A stretch of 64,000 bases of DNA from Chryseobacterium culicis (GCF_002979755.1 NZ_PCPP01000006.1:50958-114957), one strand, 5' to 3'; shown: positions 41,105 to 49,645, counted from the first letter of the stretch. The notes: generated from the letters alone by a model not told the origin. Program-made: numbers and translations.

Positions 41105-43150
41105 ATGAAAAAGCAATTAACATATATAGCTGCAGCGTTTTTCTTTACAGGAATGGTTTCAGCACAAAAAATAGATCTTAATGCCATGCCAAAACCAGGG
41201 CCTACTCCTGCGATTAACATAGCGAAGCCAAAAACTTTCCAGCTAAGCAACGGTCTTACGGTAATGGTAGTAGAGAACAACAAACTGCCAAGAGTAAGTG
41301 CAAGCCTTTCTATGGACAGACCTCCATACCATGAGGGAGCTGTAACCGGAGTAAGCGAAATTATGGCTGAACAGTTCGAAAACGGAACCACCAACATCAG
41401 CAAAGATGATTTCAACAAAAAAGTAGACTACCTTGGAGCAAATCTTAATTTTTCTTCGGGAGGAGCTTCTGCCAATTCTCTTTCAAAATATTTCCCTGAA
41501 ATTTTGAATTTGATGGCTGATGCGATCATTAATCCTAAATTCTCTGCTGAAGAAATCCAAAACTCTAAAGAAAGAGCTGTTGAAGGATTAAAATCTGAAG
41601 AAAAAAATGCTTCTTCTATCGCACAAAAAGTTTCTAAAGCTTTAATGTACGGAAAAAATACTTCAAGAGGTGAGTTTGAAACCGTTGAATCAATCAACAA
41701 AATTCAGTTAGCTGACGTTCAAAATATCTATAAAAAATACTACGCTCCGGATAATGCTTACTTAGTAATCGTTGGAGATGTAAAATTTGACCAGGTAAAA
41801 CCTTTGATCGAAAAAGCTTTCAGCGGCTGGAAAAAAGCAAACACTCCTATCGCTCAATTAGAGCCGGCTTCGAATGTTGCTAAAACAGAGATCAATGTAG
41901 TGGACGTTCCTTCAGCCGTACAGTCTGTTGTTTCATTAAACAACCTGAACACCCTGAAAATGAAAGATGCCAACTACTTCCCGGCTACCATTGCCAACTA
42001 TATCCTTGGTGGAGGTGGTGAAGCAAGACTTTTCATGAACCTTCGTGAGAAAAACGGATTTACGTATGGGGCTTACTCCAATATGGTTGCCAGCAAATAC
42101 TCTCCGGAATTCTCTGCCAGCGCAAGTGTAAGAAATGAAGTTACCGACAAAGCGGTTAAAGAATTCATGAATGAGCTTAATGCTATTTCTACAGTAAAAC
42201 CTGAAGAGCTGGCTAATGCGAAGGCTAAACTGAAAGGATCTTTCATCATGTCTTTAGAGCAGCCAGCAACGATCGCAAGATTTGCTTTAAATCAAAAAGT
42301 TCAGGATCTGCCTGCTGATTTCTATACCAATTACTTAAAATCTATTGATAAAGTAACTGCAGCAGATGTTTCCAATGCAGTAAAAGCTACTATTTTACCG
42401 AACCAAAGCAGAATTTTCATCGCTGGTAAAGCATCTGATATTTCTGAAGGTCTTGAAAAACTAGGTTATCCTGTAAAATATTTCGATAAAGAAGCTAACC
42501 CAGCAGCAAAGCCAACGGTACAAAAAGTAGATGCGAACGTAACAGTAGCTTCTGTAGTTGACAAATACATCAATGCTATCGGAGGAAAAGCTAATCTGGC
42601 AAAAATCACTTCTTATACAACAAATGCGTCCATGTCTATGCAAGGACAAAGCATCGATTTTAAAATCGTTAGGGCACAAGGTGGAAAGGAGCTTACTACA
42701 GTAACAGCAATGGGACAGGTTGTTCAGAAGCAGGTATTCGACGGAAAGACGGGCTACTCAATGCAAATGGGCCAAAAAGTGGACATTACACCGGAAGAAG
42801 TTGCTGAAAAACAAAAGAATCCTGAACTCTTCGAAGAATTAGGTTTCGCCAAATCTGCTGATTATAAATTAGGCGGAATTGAAAAAATCGGCGGTGAAGA
42901 TTCTTATGCAATTAAAGGCGGAGATACTACCTATTACTACAGTGTTGCAACTGGATTAAAAACCGGAGAAACCAAAAAGGTAAAGGCTAAAGGTCAGGAA
43001 ATGACTATTCCAACAACATTTTCTAATTACAAAGAGGTAAACGGGGTGAAAATGCCTTACACCATCTCTGTAAGCCAAATGGGAATGGATATGACTATGG
43101 CCGTGAAGTCTTATGAGATCAATAAGGCTACTGATGCTGATTTTAAATAA
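41105..43150 (+). CDS. M16 family protein, non-catalytic partner with extra C-terminal domain
   Basis: 681 residues with a signal peptide (LTYIAAAFFFTGMVSAQ). Two M16 domains cover about residues 40-460. The position of the zinc motif reads GAVTGVSEIMAEQFENGT, lacking HxxEH, so this is a non-catalytic subunit that pairs with the preceding protease; the substrate loop GGGGEARLFMNLREKNGFTYGAYS is intact. Residues about 480-681 form an added beta-rich domain (VDKYINAIGGKANLAKITSYTTNASMSMQGQ to TISVSQMGMDMTMAVKSYEIN) similar to outer-membrane lipoprotein carrier-like folds. A terminator follows at 43171. Confidence 0.9.
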   Translation: MKKQLTYIAAAFFFTGMVSAQKIDLNAMPKPGPTPAINIAKPKTFQLSNGLTVMVVENNKLPRVSASLSMDRPPYHEGAVTGVSEIMAEQFENGTTNISKDDFNKKVDYLGANLNFSSGGASANSLSKYFPEILNLMADAIINPKFSAEEIQNSKERAVEGLKSEEKNASSIAQKVSKALMYGKNTSRGEFETVESINKIQLADVQNIYKKYYAPDNAYLVIVGDVKFDQVKPLIEKAFSGWKKANTPIAQLEPASNVAKTEINVVDVPSAVQSVVSLNNLNTLKMKDANYFPATIANYILGGGGEARLFMNLREKNGFTYGAYSNMVASKYSPEFSASASVRNEVTDKAVKEFMNELNAISTVKPEELANAKAKLKGSFIMSLEQPATIARFALNQKVQDLPADFYTNYLKSIDKVTAADVSNAVKATILPNQSRIFIAGKASDISEGLEKLGYPVKYFDKEANPAAKPTVQKVDANVTVASVVDKYINAIGGKANLAKITSYTTNASMSMQGQSIDFKIVRAQGGKELTTVTAMGQVVQKQVFDGKTGYSMQMGQKVDITPEEVAEKQKNPELFEELGFAKSADYKLGGIEKIGGEDSYAIKGGDTTYYYSVATGLKTGETKKVKAKGQEMTIPTTFSNYKEVNGVKMPYTISVSQMGMDMTMAVKSYEINKATDADFK

Positions 43151-43170
43151 TAACATCCTATTTTTATAGA

Positions 43171-43198
43171 AAAAACGGCAACAATTGTTGCCGTTTTT
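43171..43198 (+). terminator. Intrinsic terminator of the M16 pair
   Basis: Arms AAAAACGGCAACAA and TTGTTGCCGTTTTT, perfect palindrome with T-run, 20 nt past the stop. Confidence 0.85.
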
Positions 43199-43228
43199 AT
43201 TTTTATCAACATTTGGCGACATCTTTTT

Positions 43229-43258
43229 TTGTCATTCAGTAAAAAAAGATTAAATTTG
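43229..43258 (+). promoter_or_regulatory. Promoter of secG
   Basis: TTG (43229-43231), 19-nt spacer, TAAATTTG (43251-43258); an exact match to the Bacteroidota consensus, giving a leader of about 22 nt. Confidence 0.7.
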
Positions 43259-43283
43259 CCCATTCAAAAAGATATCAGAATTA

Positions 43284-43634
43284 ATGGATACTATATTTAC
43301 ACTATTGATGGTTCTTGTTATGGTTGCCAGCGTTTTATTGGTAATTATCGTTATGGCACAAAATCCAAAAGGAGGAGGCCTTTCCAGTACATTCGGAGGT
43401 GCATCATCAGCACAGTTCGGGGTACAAAGAACCAATGATTTCATGGAAAAAGCAACATGGACTTTAGGCGGAACTATCATCGTTCTTATCCTTTTAAGCG
43501 TTGTTATTACAGGTAAGCCATCTCAGGCACTTCCTACACAACAGCCAGCAAAGAAAGAAGCTCCGGCAAAACAGTCAGCACCTGCTTCTTCTACAACAAC
43601 TCCGGCACAGACTCCTGCTGCTCCGGCAAAATAA
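43284..43634 (+). CDS. secG: Preprotein translocase subunit SecG
   Basis: Inner-membrane component of SecYEG. 116 residues, with two membrane helices (IFTLLMVLVMVASVLLVIIVMAQ and ATWTLGGTIIVLILLSVVI) and the conserved cytoplasmic loop NPKGGGLSSTFGG between them. The last about 37 residues form a low-complexity tail rich in Ala, Pro, Lys, Thr and Gln, beyond the E. coli core and common in Bacteroidota SecG. A bidirectional terminator follows. Confidence 0.92.
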   Translation: MDTIFTLLMVLVMVASVLLVIIVMAQNPKGGGLSSTFGGASSAQFGVQRTNDFMEKATWTLGGTIIVLILLSVVITGKPSQALPTQQPAKKEAPAKQSAPASSTTTPAQTPAAPAK

Positions 43635-43656
43635 AAAGAACATTATCTTACATACA

Positions 43657-43687
43657 AAAAAAGCAACTCAAATTGAGTTGCTTTTTT
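43657..43687. terminator. Bidirectional terminator between secG and the glycosyltransferase gene
   Basis: Arms AAAAAAGCAACTCAA and TTGAGTTGCTTTTTT around a minimal loop; it overlaps the end of the convergent gene by 2 nt. Confidence 0.8.
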
Positions 43688-44519
43688 ATTTTAACTTGAT
43701 CTTTTCAATCTGATGGCGGAGCTTCAACCCTGCCTTTAAAAATGAATACTGCACAGGTTTTGATTCTTTATAATATTTATCAATAAAGATCTGCATGGCT
43801 CCATAAAATCTATTGAGGTATACCTCATCTTTAACCGTGCTTTCACCCTTGTGATGAAGAATAGAAACTTTCCCGTAATAGAAGTTCTTATATCCGTTTC
43901 TTAAAAACGTATAACAGAGATCAATATCTTCACCATACATGAAGTAAGCTTCATCAAGCCCTCCTATTCTCTCATAAACTTCTTTTTTAGCCAATAAAAA
44001 TGCTCCGGTAATCACTTCCACTTCTGCAACAGCATCTTCTTCTATATCGTCTCTGTAATAGGATTTGGAGCTGTTTTTTTTAAAATTGGTAAACAGCTTT
44101 TCAAAAGAATTGAACATATCCGGAACCGAACGCTTACTTTCAGGAAGAAAATTCCTTTGTGTATCATGCATTCTCACTCCAAGACATCCGAAAGAAGGCT
44201 GTAAGTCTGCAAAATCCAGAAGTTCTTTCATATAAAACCCTTCAAATTCAGTATCAGGATTCAAAAGCAATACATATTCTCCTTTTGCCTTTTTTATAGC
44301 CTGGTTATTAGCTTTTGAAAAACCGCCATTCGTTTCAGAAGAGATAAAATGTACATTGGAAAATTCCGGAATAAGATCTCCCCAAGAACTATCCGTAGAA
44401 GCATTATCAATGACAATAACTTCATATTCTATCTCCTGTACGTATTTCTGAAGAGATACGAGACAGCTTCTGAGCAATTGGGTCACATTATAATTAACGA
44501 TGATAACAGACAGCTTCAT
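43686..44519 (-). CDS. Family 2 glycosyltransferase
   Basis: 277 residues, GT-A fold, inverting. N-terminal LSVIIVNYNVTQLLRSCLVSL and VIVIDNASTDSS form the nucleotide-sugar site, GGFSKANNQAIKKAKGEYVLLLNPDTEF carries the metal-binding DxD equivalent (PDTE), and EAYFMYGEDIDLCYTFLRNGYKNFYYGKVSILHHKGEST the acceptor side with the catalytic Asp. This is the rhamnosyl/O-antigen-type subgroup. The product is probably cell-surface polysaccharide. It follows recR after 1 nt, probably as a second cistron. Confidence 0.88.
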   Translation of the reverse strand: MKLSVIIVNYNVTQLLRSCLVSLQKYVQEIEYEVIVIDNASTDSSWGDLIPEFSNVHFISSETNGGFSKANNQAIKKAKGEYVLLLNPDTEFEGFYMKELLDFADLQPSFGCLGVRMHDTQRNFLPESKRSVPDMFNSFEKLFTNFKKNSSKSYYRDDIEEDAVAEVEVITGAFLLAKKEVYERIGGLDEAYFMYGEDIDLCYTFLRNGYKNFYYGKVSILHHKGESTVKDEVYLNRFYGAMQIFIDKYYKESKPVQYSFLKAGLKLRHQIEKIKLK

Positions 44520-44520
44520 A

Positions 44521-45132
44521 TTAGTCTTTTTCGTTGTATGGCAACCTGTTGATAATAGATCTTCCTAAAGAAATTTCATCAGCATATTCCAATTCATCCC
44601 CTACTGAAATTCCTCTTGCAATGCTTGAAAAATTTACATTGAAATTTTTAAATTTCTTATAAATATAATACGCGGTGGTATCTCCTTCCATGGTGGCGCT
44701 CAATGCAAAAATAAATTCCTTCACCTTTCCATCATTCAGCTTCTTCTCAATACTTGGGATATTTAACTGTCCAGGCCCTATTCCTTCCATCGGAGAGATT
44801 TTTCCGCCAAGAATCAGATATTTCCCTGTGTACTTCCCTGTATTTTCAATAGCAATTACATCACGCACATCTTCAACGATACAGATCAGTTCACCATTTC
44901 TTTTTTCATTGCTGCATATTTCACAGATTTCAAAATCTGAGAAATTATGACATTCTTTACAGTACTTTATTTCGTTGACAAGATTAATCAGGGAGTTTCC
45001 AAGACTTACAGCTCTGGAATTGGGTTGCTTCAATAAATGTAATGCTAACCTCAAGGCCGTTTTCCTACCAATTCCGGGCAATCCTGAAATCTCATCGACT
45101 GCCTTTGCCAACACTTTACTAGGGTAATCCAT
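44521..45132 (-). CDS. recR: Recombination mediator RecR
   Basis: 203 residues; loads RecA with RecF/RecO at gaps. The helix-hairpin-helix GLPGIGRKTALRLALHLL is at 17-34, the zinc finger Cys58, Cys61, Cys70, Cys73 in CKECHNFSDFEICEIC, then the Toprim domain ICIVEDVRDVIAIENTGKYTGKYLILGGKISPMEGIGP and the Walker B-like region ALSATMEGDTTAYYI. The C-terminus ARGISVGDELEYADEISLGRSI is typical. The predicted -7 box TATTTTTG at 45138-45145 on the minus strand ends only 5 nt before the start codon, implying a leaderless or nearly leaderless mRNA. Confidence 0.95.
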   Translation of the reverse strand: MDYPSKVLAKAVDEISGLPGIGRKTALRLALHLLKQPNSRAVSLGNSLINLVNEIKYCKECHNFSDFEICEICSNEKRNGELICIVEDVRDVIAIENTGKYTGKYLILGGKISPMEGIGPGQLNIPSIEKKLNDGKVKEFIFALSATMEGDTTAYYIYKKFKNFNVNFSSIARGISVGDELEYADEISLGRSIINRLPYNEKD

Positions 45133-45154
45133 AGATACAAAAATAAGGATTAAA

Positions 45155-45270
45155 GTTGATAATTAATAGTGAATCGTGAATGGTCAATTCACTTCGTTTG
45201 TGAATTTGTATAAAGTGATTATTGACTATTGACTTTGCGCAGCAAAAATTGACAATTGACCATGAGACTA
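45155..45270. repeat. Copy of the 103-bp-repeat family between recR and the LURP-one gene
   Basis: Contains GAATGGTCAATTCACTTCG, ATTGACTATTGAC and AATTGACAATTGACC with an inner hairpin TTTGC-GCA-GCAAA (45234-45246). It separates two divergent promoters. Confidence 0.8.
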
Positions 45271-45370
45271 ATGTCCCATTATGATATTTTAAATTTCTCC
45301 CATCGCCGAGAACTCTGGAAAAAACCTTTATATTTGCGGCTTAAATTAAATATGAAAAAAATAAACTAAC

Positions 45371-45977
45371 ATGGTACTTAACAATCTTAATTATCCTCTG
45401 GATTTCAAATTCAAAATCACTACTTTAGCAAGTGACTTTAACATTACTGACAAAAACGGTAATTATGTAGCGTATGTTCGTCAGAAAATGTTCAAGTTAA
45501 AAGAAGATGTTGTCGTTTTCAATGATGAAAGCAAGTCTAAAGAACTTTTCAGAATCAGAGCAAATAAATGGATTGATTTCAATGCTTCGTATTCTTTGAA
45601 TGATCTTATTGACAATAAAAACTTCGGCAGATTAGCCAGAAAAGGAATGCGTTCTATCTGGAAAGCGAGTTATGATATTCTGGATGCTCATGATCAGCCT
45701 AAGTTTAAGGTTCAGGAAGACAGTGCATGGGTAAGATTCTGGGGACAGCTTTGTAGGAGAACTTCCTATCATCGGAATGTTCACAGGATATTTTCTGAAT
45801 CCATCATATACGGTAACAGGTATTGACGGAAAGGCTTACTTCAAGCTGAAAAAAATGCCTTCATTCTTTGGAAGAAGATTCCAGCTGGACAGGCTGATCG
45901 ACATTGATGACGAAGAAGAAAGCCTGGTAATCCTTTCTTTATTAATGATGACACTTCTTGAAAGAGCAAGAGGATAA
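45371..45977 (+). pseudogene. LURP-one-related protein gene interrupted by a +1 frameshift
   Basis: Reading continues in one frame to about residue 123 (DSAWVRFWG) and then leaves the family sequence, ending at 45826. The right continuation (from the Ser/Phe-Val-Gly-Glu-Leu-Pro segment through IIGMFTGYFLNPSYTVTGIDGKAYFKLKKMPSF to LLERARG) lies in another frame and stops at 45975-45977. Removing one G from GGGG at 45741-45744 joins the two into one protein of about 201 residues (WDSFVGELPIIGMFTGYF). The N-terminus DFNITDKNGNYVAYVRQKMFKLKEDVVVFND and WIDFNASYSL fit the LURP-one/tubby-like fold. Either a sequencing error in the G-run or a recent inactivation. A -7 box TATATTTG is at 45329-45336. 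Confidence 0.8.
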
Positions 45978-46000
45978 ACAAATAATAAAACCACAAACAC

Positions 46001-46492
46001 ATGAAATATTTAATCATTTTATTTTCCGCATTTCTATTGGTAGCGTGTAAAAAGGAAAAAGATACGGCTTCAGGCTCTGCTCCTGCCGATTCTTTACATG
46101 TTACAAAAGATACTGCTTCTATTGGTCCTTCTTCAGGAAATATCCTGGTGGGAACCATTCCGTTTCCTAAAGAAATCAAAGAATGTTCCTGCTATTTTGC
46201 AGTAAGCAAAACTGATTTTGAAAACGAAAGATACATCTATGCTGATGACGCAGGAAAAACAGCTTATATGATGCTGGATGGCAAAAGACTGGCTCTGAAT
46301 CTTATTTCATCAAGTGACATGGAAGTAGATGAATTGCTTACCAAAGAAATAGAAAATGATAATTATAAGATTTCTGTAAAAGGTAAAAAAATAAAAGGTG
46401 AAGAAGCTCTATTATTCGAGGGTACTCTGACGATTGAAAAACCGGATGGTACCATTTTCACAACTCCGATCTATGGAGAATGCGGATGTTAA
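46001..46492 (+). CDS. Lipoprotein of unknown function
   Basis: 163 residues with a lipoprotein signal (LIILFSAFLLVACKK, Cys16), then a Ser/Thr/Asp-rich linker to about residue 45. The mature domain has four cysteines in two pairs (ECSCYFAVSK near residue 63 and GECGC at the very end), which may make disulfides in the periplasm. Central sequence is RYIYADDAGKTAYMMLDGKRLALNLISSSDMEVDELLTKEI. I do not recognise the family. It follows the LURP-one gene by 23 bp and has its own terminator. Confidence 0.75.
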   Translation: MKYLIILFSAFLLVACKKEKDTASGSAPADSLHVTKDTASIGPSSGNILVGTIPFPKEIKECSCYFAVSKTDFENERYIYADDAGKTAYMMLDGKRLALNLISSSDMEVDELLTKEIENDNYKISVKGKKIKGEEALLFEGTLTIEKPDGTIFTTPIYGECGC

Positions 46493-46510
46493 TAAAAGCG
46501 AAATCACACA

Positions 46511-46547
46511 AAAATGCTTCTGTATCTCACAGAAGCATTTTTTATTT
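46511..46547 (+). terminator. Intrinsic terminator of the lipoprotein gene
   Basis: Arms AAAATGCTTCTGT and ACAGAAGCATTTT with a 5-nt loop and a T-run. Confidence 0.85.
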
Positions 46548-46573
46548 TGTAAATTTGAGAAAAATAAATTTCA

Positions 46574-48016
46574 ATGGAATTATCTAATATAGAACCGCAG
46601 ATTATCTGGAAAAATTTCTCCAAATTAAATGCTGTTCCAAGACCTTCAAAAAAAGAAGAGAAAGTAATCGCTTTTATCAAAGGATTTGGTGAAAATTTAG
46701 GACTGGAAACTACGGTAGATGAAGTAGGAAACGTTATTATTAAGAAACCTGCCACAGCAGGAATGGAAAACCGTAAATCGATTGTGCTTCAATCGCACCT
46801 TGATATGGTTTGTCAGAAAAACAATGACGTTAATTTCGATTTTGAAACGGAAGGAATTAAAATGGAAATTGATGGTGACTGGGTAAAGGCAAAAGGAACT
46901 ACTTTAGGTGCTGATAACGGTTTAGGAGTAGCAACAATCATGTCTATTCTTGAAAGCTCGGATATTCCACACCCTGCACTGGAAGCTCTTTTTACCATTG
47001 ATGAAGAGACAGGAATGACTGGTGCTTTAGGATTAAAACCAGGACAACTGACAGGACAAATTCTATTGAACCTTGACACTGAAGAAGATGATGAAATTGA
47101 TATCGGCTGTGCAGGAGGTGTAGATGTAACCATCACTCGAACTTATGCCACAGAAGCTTCAAAAGGACAAATTGTAAGAATTGAAGTAAAAGGACTTCAG
47201 GGTGGACACTCCGGAATGGATATTCATAAAGGTTTCGGAAACGCCAATATTATTTTAGGAAGACTTCTTTACAGAGGTTTAGAAAATCAGAATATTGAAT
47301 TGGTTTCTATTGATAGCGGAGGTTTGAGAAATGCAATTCCAAGAGAAGGTGCTGCTCTAATTTCTGTGAGAAACGCTCAGGAATTTATTGAGAATGTAAC
47401 TGCTCTTAAAAAAGATATCTTAGAAGAATTTGCTACGGTAGAACCGGGACTTCAAATCAATATTGAGAATTCTACCTCTTCTGACAAAGCGATTTCAGAA
47501 GGAGATTCTAAAAAAGTGATCCTTACTTTAAAAGCTCTTCATAACGGAGTATACAGAATGAGCCCGGATGTGGCTGATCTTGTAGAAGCTTCCAACAACG
47601 TAGCCAGAGTAGAACTGAAAGGTGGAGAACTTAAGATTTTAAACCTTACAAGATCTTCTGTAGATTCTTCTAAATATTCAGTGGCAGAGCAATTGAAATC
47701 TGTAGCGGAATTAGCTGGAATGAATGTTGAATTCAGCGGATCATATCCGGGATGGAAACCCAAACCAGGTTCAGAAATTGTACAGTTGATGGAGAAGCTT
47801 TATACAGACAAGTTCAATGAAAAACCTCATGTGGTAGCTTGCCACGCAGGTCTTGAATGTGGAATCATTGGTGCCAACTATCCAGAAATGGAAATGGTAA
47901 GCTTTGGACCAACCATTAGGGGTGCACATTCACCTGATGAGAGAGCCAACATCCCTTCAGCACAAAAATTCTGGAGCTTCCTGAAAGATATTTTAGCGAA
48001 TATTCCTCAGAAATAA
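46574..48016 (+). CDS. pepD: Aminoacyl-histidine dipeptidase (M20C, PepD)
   Basis: 480-residue di-zinc dipeptidase of broad specificity, cytoplasmic. Metal ligands are visible in SHLDMVCQ (His, Asp), LGADNGLGVA (Asp), TIDEETGMTGALGL (two Glu), LNLDTEEDDEIDIGCAGG and AHSPDERANIPS (His). The lid domain (about residues 190-380) carries LQGGHSGMDIHKGFGNANIILGRLL. A -7 box TAAATTTG at 46550-46557 lies 16 nt before the start. The next small gene follows after 14 bp. Confidence 0.94.
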   Translation: MELSNIEPQIIWKNFSKLNAVPRPSKKEEKVIAFIKGFGENLGLETTVDEVGNVIIKKPATAGMENRKSIVLQSHLDMVCQKNNDVNFDFETEGIKMEIDGDWVKAKGTTLGADNGLGVATIMSILESSDIPHPALEALFTIDEETGMTGALGLKPGQLTGQILLNLDTEEDDEIDIGCAGGVDVTITRTYATEASKGQIVRIEVKGLQGGHSGMDIHKGFGNANIILGRLLYRGLENQNIELVSIDSGGLRNAIPREGAALISVRNAQEFIENVTALKKDILEEFATVEPGLQINIENSTSSDKAISEGDSKKVILTLKALHNGVYRMSPDVADLVEASNNVARVELKGGELKILNLTRSSVDSSKYSVAEQLKSVAELAGMNVEFSGSYPGWKPKPGSEIVQLMEKLYTDKFNEKPHVVACHAGLECGIIGANYPEMEMVSFGPTIRGAHSPDERANIPSAQKFWSFLKDILANIPQK

Positions 48017-48030
48017 ACAGATTAAAAGTT

Positions 48031-48450
48031 ATGATTGGAACCTGGAAAGGAAAATATAAATATAGTGTTAGACGAAACTCTGAGTTATATGATAAGGAAA
48101 TTGAATTCTTATTAAAAATAACAGAGTTTGATGGTGAAAATTTTATAGGAACAGTACAGGATGATGATCACGATTATGGAACCAGAGGTGTAGGAACTAT
48201 TACAGGAAAGATTAATGATAAAAACATAGAATTCATTAAACAAATGCCTATAAAAACAACAGTGTCTATGAATGGGAAAAGGATAGAAAATGAATACGAG
48301 AAACATAAACCCATTTATTATACTGGCATTTCAAACCTTAAAAATTCTTATTCCGGACATTGGAAATTTAAAGGAGCTGATTTCATCAACAGATTATTTC
48401 ATCTTCTTTTTGCAGTGAAAGGCACCTGGGAAATAACCAAAATAGAATAA
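48031..48450 (+). CDS. Small hypothetical protein, beta-rich
   Basis: 139 residues without signal peptide or membrane helix. The start MIGTWKGKYKYSVRR and the regularly spaced strands (EIEFLLKITEFDGENFIGTVQDDD, GVGTITGKINDKNIEFIKQMP, YSGHWKFKGADF, GTWEITKIE) suggest a small beta-barrel like a lipocalin-type fold. No family is recognised. It lies 14 bp after pepD and is probably cotranscribed; a hairpin terminator follows. Confidence 0.65.
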   Translation: MIGTWKGKYKYSVRRNSELYDKEIEFLLKITEFDGENFIGTVQDDDHDYGTRGVGTITGKINDKNIEFIKQMPIKTTVSMNGKRIENEYEKHKPIYYTGISNLKNSYSGHWKFKGADFINRLFHLLFAVKGTWEITKIE

Positions 48451-48459
48451 ACTAATATT

Positions 48460-48496
48460 AAATATCCAAAGTCTTATGATTTTGGATATTTTTAGT
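48460..48496 (+). terminator. Intrinsic terminator after the small beta-rich protein gene
   Basis: Arms AAATATCCAAA and TTTGGATATTT with a T-rich tail. Confidence 0.75.
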
Positions 48497-48527
48497 TTTA
48501 ATCTAAATATTTTTATTTAATGATAAA

Positions 48528-48622
48528 GATGCTTCGACAGGCTCAGCATGACATCTCTAATACTAATGCTTTTTTTTAGAGATGAATTTTTAGCTGTGTC
48601 ATGCTGAGCCTGTCAAAGCATC
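48528..48622. repeat. Intergenic inverted-repeat element with 26-bp arms
   Basis: Arms at 48528-48553 and 48597-48622 (core GACAGGCTCAGCATGACA) pair with a single mismatch. A second inner stem ATCTCTAA / TTAGAGAT continues the fold. It forms a false N-terminal extension of the following LOG gene. Confidence 0.9.
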
Positions 48623-48645
48623 CAAACCATAAAAAACCTTATACA

Positions 48646-49227
48646 ATGAAAAGCATAACCGTATTCTGTGGCTCAAGTTTCGGAACAGATAAAATTTATG
48701 AAGAGCAGGCATTTTTGCTTGGACAGACCTTAGCAAAACAAAATATACAACTCATTTATGGGGGTGCCAATGTCGGCCTGATGGGAACTATAGCAGATGG
48801 TTCATTAACAGAGGGAGGTAAGGTCATTGGAGTCCTTCCCCACTTTTTACAAACCAAAGAAATTGCCCATAAAAACCTGACCGACCTTATCATTGTGGAA
48901 ACCATGCACGAAAGAAAAACCAAAATGAATGAACTTTGTGATGGGGTTATCGTTCTTCCCGGTGGCTACGGAACATTGGAAGAATTCTTTGAAATGATCA
49001 CATGGGCACAGCTTGGACTTCATAAAAAACCGATCGGAATTTTGAATATTGACGGATTTTATGACGATCTGATCAAGCTGGTTCAAACCATGGTGGATAA
49101 AGGATTCTTAAAGCAGGTGAACAGAGACATGCTGTTGATCAGTGATACTATCGATGAGCTTTTAGAAAAAATGAGAAATTATCAGGCTCCTACGGTTGGA
49201 AAGTGGATTTCTAAGGAGGAGATATAA
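48646..49227 (+). CDS. LOG family protein (cytokinin riboside 5'-monophosphate phosphoribohydrolase-like)
   Basis: 193 residues from the ATG at 48646 (MKSITVFCGSSFG); the earlier ATG at 48601 lies inside a repeat and is rejected. The Rossmann-like fold carries the LOG signature: VETMHERKTKM and LPGGYGTLEEFFEMITWAQ, with IYGGANVGLMGTIADG at the nucleotide site. Members cleave AMP-type nucleotides to base and ribose phosphate. In bacteria the role is nucleotide clean-up or unknown. It stands alone, with a bidirectional terminator after it. Confidence 0.88.
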   Translation: MKSITVFCGSSFGTDKIYEEQAFLLGQTLAKQNIQLIYGGANVGLMGTIADGSLTEGGKVIGVLPHFLQTKEIAHKNLTDLIIVETMHERKTKMNELCDGVIVLPGGYGTLEEFFEMITWAQLGLHKKPIGILNIDGFYDDLIKLVQTMVDKGFLKQVNRDMLLISDTIDELLEKMRNYQAPTVGKWISKEEI

Positions 49228-49250
49228 ATGGTAAAACTTTATAAAAAACA

Positions 49251-49281
49251 AAACCCGTCCGAAAAATTCGGACGGGTTTCT
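49251..49281. terminator. Bidirectional terminator between the LOG and ferredoxin genes
   Basis: Arms AAACCCGTCCGAA and TTCGGACGGGTTT with a 3-nt loop; T/A-rich on both sides. Confidence 0.8.
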
Positions 49282-49303
49282 TATTAAGATTAAAAAATAT
49301 TTT

Positions 49304-49633
49304 CTAAGGATAAGGAGCAATTTCCACTTCGAGCCCTTCCATGGCATCAGCAATATGCAACTGGCATCCTAATCTGCTGTTGTCTTTCACGTGGAAAGCT
49401 TCAGCAAGCATAGCATCTTCTTCATCTCCCATCGGTTCCAAACCGGGATCATTAATTACATATACCTGGCATGAAGCACACATCGCCATTCCTCCGCATA
49501 CACCAATAGTACCTTCTTCTGCCAATTCATAGGAACGGATAATTTCCATTAGGTTCATGGACATATCCGTAGGAGCTACGACATCGTGGATTACACCTTC
49601 TCTGTCGGTGATTTTAATATTAACATCTGACAT
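49304..49633 (-). CDS. 2Fe-2S ferredoxin (adrenodoxin type)
   Basis: 109 residues; small electron carrier. Cluster ligands are Cys46, Cys52, Cys55 and Cys90 in GVCGGMAMCASC and LGCQLH, the C-x5-C-x2-C...C pattern of vertebrate/ISC-type ferredoxins. The surrounding acidic surface (LEPMGDEEDAML) is typical for reductase binding. It follows a ferredoxin-NADP reductase-like gene by 12 bp, making a matched electron-transfer pair. The final acceptor is unknown; heme-degrading or P450-type enzymes are possible. Confidence 0.92.
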   Translation of the reverse strand: MSDVNIKITDREGVIHDVVAPTDMSMNLMEIIRSYELAEEGTIGVCGGMAMCASCQVYVINDPGLEPMGDEEDAMLAEAFHVKDNSRLGCQLHIADAMEGLEVEIAPYP

Positions 49634-49645
49634 AATTCTGCAAAA

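Noticed and set aside
45777-45977. Separate 66-residue gene
   Set aside because: Its sequence is the C-terminal part of the frameshifted LURP-one gene, not an independent gene.
48601-48645. Longer N-terminus for the LOG protein
   Set aside because: It is encoded by the right arm of an intergenic inverted repeat.
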